A stretch of 64,000 bases of DNA from Tetrahymena thermophila SB210 (taxonomy: Eukaryota; Ciliophora; Oligohymenophorea; Hymenostomatida; Tetrahymenidae), in the NCBI RefSeq assembly GCF_000189635.1, contig NW_002476484.1:186001-250000 (forward strand). The letters run 5' to 3'. Shown piece by piece: positions 24,763-38,151 of this stretch. Below the pieces are notes generated by a model. The model was given only the letters and a program-made list of their open reading frames with translations, had not been told where the DNA came from and made no database searches. The translations under genes and the position numbers were made by a program. The stretch's first letter is position 1. Every line of letters begins with the position of its first letter.

Positions 24763-25850
24763 ATATTTGAGTAAATTAAAAATCAGAAATATATTTTATT
24801 TATTAAAGTATGATTTAATTAATTTATAACTTATTGTAAATTTTATGTCAAATATATTTTTATAACTCTTAAATAAACATCTAAAAAAAAAAAATTATTG
24901 AATTTTTAAATTATTACAACAATATATAAAATACAAAAGATACTTTAAATAAAATATCTGTATTCCCCAATAAAATATTTCCTATTTACATAAAACTTAA
25001 AAAAAAATGATAATTTCTAGAGTTTTATTTTATTTATTAAGTGCAAAAATGTTTAATTTGAAGAGTAAAATTTGATTAATAAATAAAATAACATCTGAAA
25101 ACAAATATGACATCAGATAACAAAAGATTGCATTGTTAAAAAAAATATATAAATTTAAAATTTTACTTTTTTTTATTAGCAATATTCTTAAACTATAATT
25201 TTATTTAAAAAATAATTTTTGATTTCAAACAAAAAAATACACTCTTTAAAAACAAATATTTTAGATTAGATAATAATAAAATATTAATTTAAATTTATAA
25301 GCAAATGATTTAAAGTATAAATAAAATATTTTTATGATTTACAAATAATTAAAATCATATTTTTATTACTAATTGCTTACGTGAATAAAACTATTTCTAT
25401 AAAAAAATATAAAAATATTTTGAAGTATAAAAAACCAAATTAAAAATATTTAGGAATTTAAATAAAGGTATTTTATTTTATTAATTTAATTCTTAATTGC
25501 AAATAATAACGATGATAAAATACTCAATTTTTATTATGCTAATTTTAAAATGAATTAATTAATTAGCATTAAAATTTACTTTATTAGACCGTTAAAAATA
25601 AAAAACACAAAATGCAAACAAACAAACAAAAAAGCAATTAAAATTAGAAGAATTTAGAATAAAAGTTGTGAATAAGAATCACATAAAACAAAAAAATAAT
25701 ATATTGATTGCATAGAGGTATATAGAATTATAATTAATTAATTAATTCAATAAATTATTTAATTGAGAGATAAAGTTTACACATTAAATTAAGAACCATA
25801 AATATATAGCAAAATAACATTTACAAAGATTTTAAAATTTGTCAATAAAA
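24763..25850. other. AT-rich intergenic spacer
   Basis: Separates two plus-strand genes. Only homopolymers and short simple repeats (such as acaaacaaacaa near 25618) seen. Confidence 0.6.
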
Positions 25851-28123
25851 ATGAGCTTTGCTAAACCTAAAGATAAGAGAAGTTGCTCTAAAGAGTAGAT
25901 TAAATCCCCATAAAGAGTGTCTTCTGGAAAGAAATTGATTCAATAAAATATTCATAATAGGCTGATTTTAAACCCATACAATAAACAATAGTAGAATCTT
26001 TTTGTGTAATTTACAAAACGTGAACATACACCTAACTAATCTCCAAGTTCAAAAGGTCATCACTTGCATACTATATCTGGAGATTAAATGTCAAGCCCAA
26101 GAGAAACAAAAAGTGATTCATTTGAAATATACATTTTTTAATTTTAATGCATTAATTATTAAAAGGGTTTACTTACTAAGCAAGCAATATTAGATTAAAC
26201 ACATCAATATCTCATGTTGACCGCATTGATAAACTAGAAGAAAATCTGAATAGAGTTTGTTACAATTTAGATTCAATCCTTCCATTATTAAATTTATTAG
26301 ACTCTTAGCTACTAAAAAATGGGTAAATCTAAGATTAAAATTTGAGCAATAGCTCTTCATCACCAAATTTGTTTTAAAAGAATGAATCTTTTTTCACTTT
26401 GTGTAAGAAATTAAATGATCATGAGACTAAGATTTTACAATAAGAAAAGGCAATTTAAAGCTTGAAAGAGAAAGTAGATAAAAAAGATAATGGTTACTCA
26501 TTTTTTAATTAGTCTTCAAATAGAAGCTTTTAGATAGGAGGAAAGGAAAATATGTAAAATGAATTGCAAAATGCGATTAAATAGTTAAAATTAGAAGAAA
26601 GAATTTCTTAAATAGAAGTAAACTTTACCAGAGAGTTAGAATAATAAAAATAGAACAAATCAAATTCATAATCGTAAAGGGAGCTTGAGTCATAGATATC
26701 TTAATTATAGAAACAAATTGATGAAATTTAGGCGTAGTAAGAAAAATAACGTTCAATATAAGAATCTTAATACTCTCAGCTACAAAGCAATATCATAAAT
26801 ATATCAAATAAAATTCCAAATTTAAATTAAAATTTTGCTAGCTTTTAAAGAAATTCCGATTCTTCTTCAATTGTAAATAACTAATTAAATGCGATTAATG
26901 ACTAAATATCTGAATTCAAGGAGTTTAAGCAATTTTGCTGGAAAGAAATGGATAGTCTTTGGAGAGTAAATTAATATAAATGCATTAATTATTTAATGAA
27001 TTTATAAATTAAAAAATTGATTTTATTTCATTATTTAGAACATCGGTCATTTGTTTTGCGAAGTAGAAATGAGGAATTTAAATGATTTACAATAAAAAAT
27101 AGACTCTTAACTGCAAGAAATACCTTCTACTCTTTCTCAGCATGAAAAAATTCTTAAAATTTAAATCATAGAATATTTTAATTTACTTTGTAAAATATTG
27201 AAAATATAATAAATGACTTTTTATATTAAATAAATTATTAATTTTTAATAAATTTTAAAGCTTCTATTGAAAAATTCAATCATTTAAATCAGCAAAGATT
27301 AATGAGTCAACTGAAGGAATATAATCAACAAATTGATAAATTGTACAAGTAACTTTAATCTAGCTACAACAATTTCACCTTTAAAGAAGTAGATATGTAC
27401 TAGCAAGAGATTGAAACTCTTGAAGACAGATTTATTAACATTAAATTTTAAATTGAAGGCACAAAGCAAAAAATGATTTTTGAGCTTAAAAAACTCGAAG
27501 AAAAGCAACAGTTGTTAGAATTATCAAAACAGTAAATCAATTAGATGATTATTAATTAATTAATATTTATTACTTTAATAGCAAATTTTTATAATTTTTT
27601 ATATTGATAAGTATATACAATTAATCGTTTTAAATTGTTTTTTAAAGGTTTATTTTTATTAATTTAAAGAAGTATGATAGGGATGGAGTATTTGAATAAA
27701 GAATTAGTTAAATAAGATTTACTTATAATAGATCATCTAAAATAGAAGGTAAGCTAATATTTATTATAAGTAAGGTGAATGAATATATAATTTATAACTA
27801 AAAAATAGATTAAATAACTTATGGATGACGTTGGTAAAAATATAAAATAAATATCTGATGAGTCTGATACTATTATGTATAGGCTAACTAATCAGATTAA
27901 AAATGGAGTAGTAAGCTTAGATAGGGCTAAAAGAAATTCTAGTTCGTTCTAAAAGTCTATTAGGGGATCTGAGTATGATAGTTTTATGGGTATTAAGAAC
28001 GTTCGTAAATATACTTTTGGATAAAGTGATGAGATTATATATTAACCATACACTTAGAATTAATTTTTCATATAGCTTCAAGCAATTCAAACAGATTAAG
28101 GAGATGAAATTAAGGAGTATTGA
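25851..28123 (+). CDS. Coiled-coil protein of unknown function
   Basis: Six exons: 25851-26112, 26166-26965, 27039-27189, 27261-27531, 27670-27748, 27809-28123; 625 residues. The first 90 residues are basic and Ser/Pro-rich (NQSPSSKGHHLHTISGD). From about residue 100 to 530 there are long heptad-like stretches: ISHVDRIDKLEENLNRV, LKEKVDKKDN, then a Gln/Glu-rich block, and later EKFNHLNQQRLMSQLKEY and MIFELKKLEEKQQLLEL. The C-terminal 100 residues are mixed (RAKRNSSSFQKSIRGSEYD). No transmembrane segment or catalytic motif. This is the kind of protein found in cytoskeletal or basal-body structures, but nothing specific identifies it. The exon-5 boundaries were fixed by phase: the alternative acceptor upstream of 27670 breaks the join to exon 6. 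Confidence 0.82.
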
Positions 28124-31100
28124 TTTAATCATAAATATATACATAAGATTTTCCAATTGCTTATATTAATTAGCAGTTATTTAACCAACTAATTAACAAA
28201 CAAACTAACTAAAAAAGAAAAAAACAGCAAAAAAACAAACAAACAAATCAAGCTAATTTTATTCTTTAATTTTTTTAAAGTTTTGATATACAAACAAATC
28301 AACCACTCATTCATTTTATAAAACTTTTGGTTAAAACTTTAAAAATAAATAATTATAATAACAATAAAATATTAAAATAAATGTAATTCTTCTTTCTTGC
28401 TTTTCTTTATTTATTTATTAAATTATGTGCATTTTTTGAATCTCTATATTAAAATCCTTAAAAAAATATATTCATTATGTTCAGCATTTAAATATAAAAA
28501 AACTTTATTCGGCAAGCTTATTTATATACAATTTTGAAAAGTACAAAAAAGTTCATAAATCTGTTTTGTTGTAGTATAAATAAATTTCATAATTTTAAAA
28601 TACAATAAATAAACTGCCTTCCATCATTTATTAAAAGAATTTTTTATAAGAAAATAATGTGAATATTTATTAAATTTTTTAAAGTTTCTATTTTGCATAC
28701 AAATTAAGCTCAAAAAATTAAAACACCAATTTTAATAAAATAGAACAAAAATTATTTTGTGCATATAATTTGGTTAAGAAACAAATCCAAGAAGGTATGT
28801 AATTATTAGGCAAAAGTGTTTAGTATGTTTCGAATTTTTTAATATATTCATATTGGGAGCAAGCCATTTTTAAATTTTTACAGTAAAGAAATTTTTTGAT
28901 TTTTATTTTCACCCAAAAAAGTAGAGTACATTTTTGAGACACCATTCATAAGTTTAATTACTTAGTGGCTTGATCTGCCATCTTAATAAATTATTCAATA
29001 GAATGAAATTTGTTGAAATAGTCAAACTTTTTTAAGATGCATAGATTTCTCATCAAAGTCAAGATATTATTTTAATTTCTAAAAAAACAAATCCTTAGTT
29101 AGAAACTTTTAAATTTCTAAAATCAATGATTTGAATCACCAACCACCCGATAATATTTAATATTCATTAGATTCTGTTTTTAAAAATTACAGAAATATCA
29201 TTTTATAAGGTTACTCAGCAGATTTTAAAAAAATCAAACTATCTAACAATTATGTTAAATAATTTTGTTAATTTTTACAAATAAAATATTTTTAAAAATA
29301 CAATTTTATATTAAAAGCCTGATTTTAAGTAAAAAATAAAATAGCATTTTAAAAGGATGAATGATACCTAAGTAAAATAAAAAAATAAAATATTTAAGAT
29401 TTTTAGCAAAAAAATCTTATTTTAAAGAAAAGCATTTAATAAGAATTAATTGGATAGGCTTAACTTATTTGAAATAAAAACTTTGTAAAACTTAAAAAAA
29501 TATATAAATAAATTTATTTGTTAATTGAATGAAAAGCTTTTTTATATTATAAAAAAGTAGATTTTAAATTTATAAAAATTTTAAAGCAAAAAAGGGCTTA
29601 TTTAAATTAATTATTTGAAATTTATTGAAGCAAAATAAATCTTAAAGTTTGTGGATAATTTTTCTGTTAATTTATAATTGAATGTTAGCCTAATTAATTG
29701 AGTTAGTTAGATTTTTTAATTTTGTTGTTATCCATTTGTAGTTTCTATCTATCTATCAAGTGAAAATGTCAAAACTTAAATAAAATTTGTTAATGTTTCT
29801 GGTCTTTTAATGAATGAAATCAATAATTTTTTAATAAATTTCTAGCAACAAATTTTATTTAAATATTTCTATTCAGTAATAAATAGAGTGAAGAAGATTT
29901 TTAAATATTTTGATTTTATTAACAATTTTATTATTTAAAAAATAAGCTTTTATAATTGTAATATAAAAAATACAATACAAATTAACTAAAAATATATAAA
30001 AAACTAAGCAGTATTATCTGTAAGTAAATAATTTTATTTGAGATAGACCTGAAATATATTTAGTAAGTAAATATTTTCAAAAACGATGGCGAAATTTAAA
30101 AAATAAATTTGAAAAACAAGAATCTGATAAATGATTACTAATAAAATTGTGGAAGAGGAAAAATAAATTATATTTCTTAATAAAAAACTTATTTAATTGA
30201 TTAATAGTGTGATAAATAATAGAAAGAAATTTGAAGTTTGTTTTTAATTTTGAAAAAGCGGATTTGGATATAAATAGTTTTTACTTTATTTTTTTGTTTG
30301 CTTATTTATTCATTTATTTTTTTTACTTATTAATTAATTTGTGAGCGTATTTTTCTCTTAGATTATTTTTAAAATATAATTTATTAATCATTCAAATTAT
30401 AAAAAACAAATAAATTACTATAATTTTTATTCAAAACAAAATCTTATTAAAATAATAATAATAAATGCATGCAAAATTAGAGATATTTATTTATTTATTT
30501 TCTCATAGTTTTATTTTTTTTCTTTTATTTAATGCAAAAAATTTTAGAAATGACCCTTTAAACTTCTCCTGATGGTGTAATTCTGCTCTAAAATATTCTG
30601 ACTAATTTTTTTTTTTGAAGATATTTGGTATTTTTTGATTTCTTGAATCAGATCAAGAATGAGATAACTTTTAATGTGAAATATTGAATATCTATCTATC
30701 TATATGATTCTGTCTATTGTTAGAAAAAAAACAGGTAATTAATTGCGATATTAATTAATTAAAGGGTTTGCTTCCTTCCACTTTTTTGAAGAAAATGAGC
30801 AAAAAAGATAAGAATTAAAAAAGAAATATTTAAATATAACTAAATAAATTATTAATTAAGAATTATGATTGATTGCTTTGATTTTGATATTATTTTTTAT
30901 ACAAATGAAGGAGTAGAAAAAAAGGATTCATTTAATTGGTTAGGCGATGAATGGATTTATTAAAAGAAAAACTAAAAGATTTGATGTTTATTTCTTTCTT
31001 TGTTTCTTTCTTTATCTATTTGCTTGTTTGCTTGACTTGCACAATTAATCAATCAATAAATAAATAAAGATAGAGAGAAAGTAAAAAAACCTTAAAGAGA

Positions 31101-31179
31101 ATAACAACAACAAAAAATAAATTAAAAACTAACAAAAAAAAAACGAACTTTTTATATAATTTTTTTGAAAAAAGTAATT
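28124..31179. other. 3-kb intergenic desert
   Basis: Between two plus-strand genes. Contains simple repeats (TCTA near 30688-30704, TTTC near 30998-31010, AAAC near 28196-28240) but no supported gene on either strand. The last few hundred bases should hold the promoter of the CCCH gene. Confidence 0.6.
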
Positions 31180-32559
31180 ATGGAGCAAACGCTTACAGCT
31201 AAGGCACTGGCTCACTTACCAGCTTATTTGCCCTTGCAATCATTCTTCCTGGAGCAATACTACTCTAATTCTTCGTCTGGGTCTAAAGTCAGCAATATGT
31301 CTGGCGCTAACCCAAATAGCATCAATTAAAATTCATCTCTTACTTATCCATCTCATAGCCAGACTTCATAGTAATAGCTAGAAAATATAGGTTCTGGCTC
31401 TTCTTCTGCTTTGCCTTCGAGCTATCTAGCAAGCGGGAATAATTCTTCTACAGCTTCTTCTAAAATATTATAAAGCTCACAAAATTAGCAGATGTCTTTA
31501 TTGCAACAAACTATGTCATCAGCAGCAGGCAGTAGCCACTAACTTTAGCAATTAGCTTCTCAATTACAAGCATCTTCTTCTTGCTCAAGTCAATCTCAAC
31601 AAAATCAGTTGCTTATGATGGAAATGCTCAGCAACTCTGAGACTAGCGAAGAAGGCAATCAGTAAAGCACCTTACAACAATTAGCTCATTAGCAGTTAAA
31701 TTAATTAAAGAAGATGGAGTAGAAGTATAAAACAGAACTTTGTAAAAATTGGGTTTCCAAGGGAGTTTGTCAATATGGATAAAAATGTCGTTTTGCCCAT
31801 GGAAAAGAAGAGCTAATTGAAAGATTGGCTATGAATAAAAATTATAAAACGAAACTATGCTCAGCATATCATAAGGAATAGGTGTGCTAATACGCTGCTC
31901 GTTGCCATTTTAAGCACGATGAGCGCCCTGTTTCTGAAATTCGCTACTAGCACTTCTACTAGAAGCACATTTGCTCTTTCGACGATGAAAGCATAAGGCA
32001 ATTTAAGTTTGGGTAGACTCCAAAGCGTCTCCCTGTTTTCAAGTAGATGCTAGGCATTGAGTTGACTGAAGAAGATCAGTAAATTAACATAATGGATATC
32101 GAAACTGCTGAGTCTAACTTTTCTCTGAGTTCCTCTTAACAAACAAACGCAGCATTGAATTAAATGATGATGCTCATGCTCAATTCCGAGAGTAGTAATA
32201 TTCTTGCTAACTAAACAAGCTTGTAGTCATCCTAATCTAGCTAAAACTCTCCATTTTATTTAATGAATTACCCATCCAATGACTCAATATCCTTCTAAAA
32301 TAACATTAACTCTATAAGTAATTTCAACACTTTGAGTGGTTAGCAGAATGGAAACTTTTATATACCCTCTGGGGCTTCTTTCTTCAATAACAACAAAAAC
32401 AACTCTGCAAAGCAATCTAACTAGGATAAAGATTTGAGCATGATTAGCAATGCTAACACTGCAGATACATCAGAATCGATTTCCGTATTCTCTCTTGCAG
32501 ATAAATACAATAGCATTCCATCTACAGAAAAGTTAGTCTCAACAAACTTATTTGCTTGA
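31180..32559 (+). CDS. Tandem CCCH zinc-finger RNA-binding protein (TTP/ZFP36-like)
   Basis: Intronless, 459 residues. Two zinc fingers of exact CX8CX5CX3H spacing start at C188 and C227; they are preceded by YKTELC and YKTKLC, the lead-in motif typical of the tristetraprolin family. The first finger contains CQYGQKCRFAHG, the second CQYAARCHFKHD. The fingers are about 17 residues apart, close to the family's 18-residue linker. Known members bind UAUUUA-type elements in 3' UTRs and recruit deadenylases to destabilise mRNA. The flanks are Ser/Gln/Asn-rich (residues 1-180 and 290-459) and likely disordered. Base composition is clearly less AT-rich than its surroundings. mRNA decay in the cytoplasm is the likely role. 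Confidence 0.95.
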
Positions 32560-34220
32560 TTTAACTTAAAAAAAACATAAACCAATCCAAAACCATAATT
32601 TTCCTTTATTTCATATTGAATTAATAAAAAATTTCAGACTCCTCTTTTGAAACTATCCAACCATATTAACGAATACTTTCTTACAATATTTTTTCTTTAA
32701 TTTTCACTTTTGCTTAATGAAAGAAGTGGAAATAAATAAAAAAGATATTAAATTTGATTTTAAAGAACCAAAAAACAAAAAAAAAATTTAAATTCTGAAA
32801 ATCTCAGCCAATAACAAATTAAATAAATAAACAAACAATTTTAATAAATAATAGGCGCGCTTAAAACGAATTAATTGGATAGAAACAAATAAAAAAATTA
32901 GAAAAAAAAGAGAGCATATTAATAGACAATTTTTGAATTTTGATTAAAGATTGAACGTAAAGAATAAAAAATAATAAGTTCACTATCTATCTATATATAT
33001 ATAGTATAAATAACATAGTAATTAATAATAACTAAATTAATAATAATAATAATAAATAAAATATATAAAAATATATATTACTATAATTTATATTAAAAAT
33101 AAATAAAATAACTGTAATTTTACTTATTTAAAGAATATTCAATTGTATTAAATAATAATCAAATTAATTAATTAATTATTTATTAAAAAACAATTAACCT
33201 CTTCTCAAAATAATCTATTCAAATTTCTTTTAGTTTAATTACTTTCGCACAACCATTCTATCTATATAAACACATACATATTTGTTTAAAATTAATATTT
33301 AATTTAAACTTTATAGTTCTATAAACTGAAATTTCATTAATAAACTTAAAGAAAAAACGTTGTATTTTCCCTTTTCAAATAGATAGATATTAGAATTAAT
33401 TTATTTATTAATTAAAATCTCGTGAATGTGTAAACTAATAAATTTAGAATACTTTTAATTTTAAATTTATCCATTAATATTTGATATTAAATTAATTAAT
33501 TTATTTTTAAATTATCAAGTTAAATAGAATGATTTTATTAAAATTTTTATTTATTTATTAGGTTATTAAATAAATTCTTTTGTTATAAAATTTAATTAAA
33601 AATTAATTTATAATCTATTTAACCCAATATAATAACAGTTCTAATTAATTTAAAGGTTTGTATATAAGAAAATTTTAGGTTTTAGTAATAAAAAATAAAG
33701 CTGGGGGGTTTCATTCTTTTTAAAATTTTATTTTGAAAAATGATTTATTATGATGTATTTATTATTTATGAAAATAAATAAATTAATATTAAATAAATAC
33801 AATTAATAATTGGTAATTTTTTCTTTATTTACTGATAAATCATTAATAAAAAAGAATTTAATAGCAGAATTATAGTCATATTTGCTATTTTGTTAAATTA
33901 GTCGCTCACATATTTTGGTATAAATAAATCAAGATAAAAATTAATATGATTGTTAAATAATTTTACTAGCATTTTTATTTTTAAGTTATGCTTGTTGGTT
34001 ATTAGTTATTTATTGATTTATTTTTGTTCAAAATCCTTTGATATTTTTTAGAATATTTTTTTGATTATTAAAGAAAGAGACTCCAATGTTTTCCTTTATT
34101 TAAATTAGCAAATGCAAATTTACTCCTATAAATACATAATATTTAAATGATCGATTGATTAATAGATAGATTATACACTTATTTATTAATTTTCAGCTTA
34201 CCTTTTAAAGACAAAAGCAA
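32560..34220. other. AT-rich intergenic region
   Basis: Between two plus-strand genes; contains simple repeats (TA near 32990, ATTT runs) and no supported gene. Confidence 0.6.
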
Positions 34221-36056
34221 ATGTTGAGGAATAAAGCTAAATCATCAAAAATAAACAATATAAAAAATATAAAATCTGATATTGATTTAATTAACACAGA
34301 AAGGATATTCAAAATAAATAAATATCTAAGTTATTCAACATTTTAAGAAAGAATATTACGATTTCTCAGAAAATAGAACAAAAGCATAATTTAGCAGAGA
34401 TTTCGAAAAATGAGTAGTTGCGAGCTTACGAAAGATGAGATTTTAAATATAAAAAGATTCAGTTAATAAACAACTGATGGTTCTTTCTAAACATATGATT
34501 CATGCACATACTATGATTTTATGTTATAAATGTTAGTGAATGATTTTAAAAATGATTTAAGCAATTGTATATATCGCTCAGAATGTCCTAGCTATGATAC
34601 AATGATGATAGTTATGACTGTTTGCTATGCTTATTGTCTGCTAAAGTGTTGCATTCTTTTTATGGTTTATTTCTACTAGAAAAATAGAGTTAAAAATATT
34701 TCGAATAATATTTCAAAAATAAAAAACTTTGATGAAGATGTTCAGCAATAGATTCAAAATAATTAGAATAATCAATTGTAAAACAGTGTGTAAGATAACT
34801 AAGAAAGAAAAAGCAACACAGGTAAATATTATCTTGACGCTGATAGTATTGAAGAGCTAAAGACTTATGAAACCAGTATCAAAATGAATATTTATGTGGA
34901 AATGTTTATGGCTGCTAGAGATTTCTTTTTGTTCAGAGGGTTAGGCTATTTTATTTCTTATCTTTATGATGTCGTTTTTATAAATCCTACAATTGGAAAT
35001 AGTATTTCAGAATAATCATTTTAGTGCTCCATCTAAAGTCCAAATAATATAACTGTCAACGATTGCGAATATTTGAAGAAAAATACATATTTCTATTTAT
35101 CAAGTGCAGATATCTGCGTTATTAGATATCCATTTTTTTCCTTAGAAGGAGAAGATAATGTAGAACAGTAATACAGCTTAATGTACATTTACATCATCCT
35201 TTGGATTATATTAGAAAGCTTTGCAGGTTCCATTCTTTTTTTTAACACTTAAGTCCTGTCATATGTCAATGAAGGAGGTAAAGAACCAAAAGATTACAAC
35301 AAAAAAATTCTAAATTACTCTAAAATTTTCTTTGTTTGTTAAGCTATTGTTTTATCAGTGCTAATATTTGTTTTCAGAATTCGTTTGTACTTCCGCTTCG
35401 AGTCTGCCCAAGTAATTATATTCTACTTAGTATGGAAAAGTCTTGGCTTCATGCTACTGTTAGATTAATTTATAAAAAAGAAATATCTCTCAAAGGAGCT
35501 TTATATAGATATAGCTTATGATAAGGACATGGATTGGACTAAAAATGAAAAAAATAATTATGAAAAGGCAAAAGAAAGAGCTGAATAATCTTTAGATAAA
35601 ATGGGGAGGAGCTTCATAGAAAATTATAAACATTATTTACAAATAATACACAAAAATCTTGAGAGCAAATGTGCTTAAAAGTAAAGTTAACAAAAAAATA
35701 AGATAAAATTCTAATGGAATTCTTATTTAATGTTTGTGTTATGCACTCTCGGTTTAGGAATCATTGGATACTCCCTCTGTCTGATTCATTATTCAATCAA
35801 TAAAGACAGCTCTTAATAAGACATCCCTAATACAATTGAATTATCAGATTTAAACACCTCAAACTTTTTGTTTGGTAAATATTTGAAAGCCTAGGGGCTC
35901 TATTGGTTTGGATTTGTTTTCTGCATGCTTGAAAGTGCTATTTTTGAAATATTTAACAGTGTTCTTTTATTGCACAGCTACTACTTACAATTGTTCAAGC
36001 AAATGGCTAGCCCTGAAGGAGAATAAAGCAGCAATGAAGAGCAAGAAATTCAATGA
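34221..36056 (+). CDS. Polytopic membrane protein, unrecognised
   Basis: Intronless, 611 residues. About seven hydrophobic segments: TMMIVMTVCYAYCLLKCC, FFLFRGLGYFISYLYDVVF, LMYIYIILWIILESFAGSI, FFVCQAIVLSVLIFVF, QVIIFYLVWKSLGFMLLL, SYLMFVLCTLGLGIIGYSL and YWFGFVFCMLESAIFEIF. Two polar Gln/Asn-rich loops lie between segments 1-2 and 5-6, and a Cys-containing loop between 2 and 3 (residues around CSIQSPNNITVNDCEY) may be luminal. The N-terminal 120 residues are basic. There is no signal peptide before segment 1. The architecture recurs among anonymous ciliate membrane proteins, but I recognise no transporter or receptor signature. The start is the first ATG of the long frame; a short 5' exon cannot be excluded. 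Confidence 0.85.
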
Positions 36057-36723
36057 AAAATTTTACTTAAAAAAATGGAAATTAATATTGAATTTAATAA
36101 ACATAAAAAATAAATCATTTAAAATTTGTTTTAAATTGAACAAAAAATAAAAAAAAACATTAATTTTCTCTAAATAAATATATACTTCGATCTGTTTGTT
36201 TTTTGAATTATTTTTAATTATTAATCGACTAATTTTGTTCAGAAAAATAAGGCTTTATTTTAAAGGATTGGATATTAATATTATTATTATAGATGAGAGA
36301 AACTATTTTTATTAAATAAAAATAAATTGTTTACAAATAATATTTTTAATTAAGGTATCAAAATGTCTAATGAAAATAATTTGAAAATTTAATGTTATTT
36401 GAAATAAAAATTAACAAATAAAAGGATGGATTTTATTGTGAAATAAATATCTCTTTATTAAAGTTTTTTAAATTGAAAATAATTTTGAATTATTATATGT
36501 TAAAAAATACATAAAATATTTTAAGATTGAAGCACACTTGCTACTTTATGAAAATATAAATGAAAACATATTTTATTTTAGATTTAATTTATGGTTTTAG
36601 TACAAATATTATAAAATTTGATTGACTTAAATACAAATTTTTGATATAATTTCTTAATTAAATATTAACAAGAAACACATAATATTAATAAATAAATAAA
36701 ATTATTTTTTTTAAAAACTCCAT
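36057..36723. other. Convergent intergenic spacer
   Basis: 3' ends of the membrane-protein gene and the EF-hand-like gene face each other. AT-rich, no features. Confidence 0.6.
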
Positions 36724-37547
36724 TCATTGCTTTTTAATTTTGAATTAATCATCTAAATACTCTTTAAAATTAAATGTATCTGATCCTCCTCCTTCTATTT
36801 TAAGGTCGCTTAATATGTCTTCTATTTTTTACATTGCTCTCTAAATTTATTTTTACAAAAATAAAGAAAAATAATTTAAAACAAATTTATTTTAATACCT
36901 CCTTTTCTTTTTACTCCTCTTTTTCATTTTAACCATGCTTGGTCTACTTTTGACCTGTATATTCTTTTTCATGTAGAAAGATCATCTTTTTTAACCTTGA
37001 TATTTCAATTGTATCACCACTCTTATTGGGAGTTAGTATTCTAAATGCATTCATCAACTCTTTCTTTTCTTTTTCCAAATCAGTCTCTATTTATTTTTCT
37101 GTTAAATCATCATCTGGTATAAAAACTCTCATTAAATCTTTATATGTGAGCTTATTATCCTCGTTGTAATCTCTAAATTTATTTTCTTAATGCTTTTCTC
37201 TTTTAAGTTGCTCTTCTTTTTTAATCATCGCTAACTCATTTAATGCATTTATCTCTTCCTATTTATATTTTTAAGCAAACATGATGAGAATCTTCCACTG
37301 ATGATAAAAAGTTTATTTATTTTGTTTGCCTCGTTTAGAGAAAATTTATTAGAGGATTAATCAAAGTATAAAAAATATGGAAATTAACTTCAGTTATATC
37401 ATCCACTCCAATAAATTTAAAGAATTCTGTCAACTATTACTTCCAATCTAATTACGCTGAGTCGTCATCTTTATTTTATTATTTGTTTATCTCCTCTATC
37501 CAGCCAAAAATACCTTCTATTTCCCTAAATATTTTTTTATCAGCCAT
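36724..37547 (-). CDS. Small EF-hand-like protein
   Basis: Three exons: 37547-37389, 37297-36899, 36840-36724, all phase-0 joins, 224 residues. A calcium-loop-like stretch, DYNEDNKLTYKDLMRVF, has acidic or polar residues at loop positions 1, 3, 5, 9 and 12. A second, weaker repeat, NKSGDTIEISRLKKMI, is preceded by ELMNAFRIL, as in paired EF hands. The N-terminal part (FREIEGIFGWIEEIN) and the C-terminal part (KEYLDDQF) are acidic and helical. Calcium binding at the first loop is plausible. The divergent promoter region is shared with the radial-spoke gene (604 bases between starts), so co-expression with ciliary genes is possible, but this is inference. Confidence 0.8.
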
Positions 37548-38151
37548 TTCTTATTAATAAATAACCAATTTTTTTATAAAAATTAAAGATTTTTAAATTT
37601 TTGATTGCAAAAAGTTAATTAAAATTAATATACATAAATTGTATGCTGTTATAAATTATTAACGAGATATTTAAATTAAAAAATAAATAAATTTGAAATT
37701 ATTTTAAGAATTAAGATTGATTCATATCGATAAATTATTATTCAAGATAGCAAATTAAAACATTTTAAATAAGTCTTTAATCGTAACATATTTATTATAA
37801 AATTGCTTGTTTTTTTTAGAAAAATAATTAATAATTAAATCAAATTAATTGCATTAAAATGTCATTTTCAGTTTTAATTTTGAATAAAGATTCTTTCAAA
37901 AATTAAATAAAATAAATAATTTAGTAATAAATAAATGAATGAATGAATGTTAGTTATATATTTGCAAAGTTTTTTGTGACTGCAAAAGATAGGAATTCAT
38001 TTGGTTTTGAATATTATTTAATATATTAACAACATAGAAGCAAAGACTGATTCCATGCAAAAATATAAAACTAATTTCACTAATATTTGATAATAATAAT
38101 TATTAAAAATAAAGAAAAGTTATTATTTTTATAGAGATAGAATTTTAATAA
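37548..38151. promoter_or_regulatory. Divergent promoter region (EF-hand-like gene / radial-spoke gene)
   Basis: 604 bases between two start codons on opposite strands; must carry both promoters. No specific binding site can be named from the sequence. Confidence 0.45.

Noticed and set aside
27917-28169. Paired ORFs on opposite strands
   Set aside because: Both are out-of-frame readings of the last exon of the coiled-coil gene.
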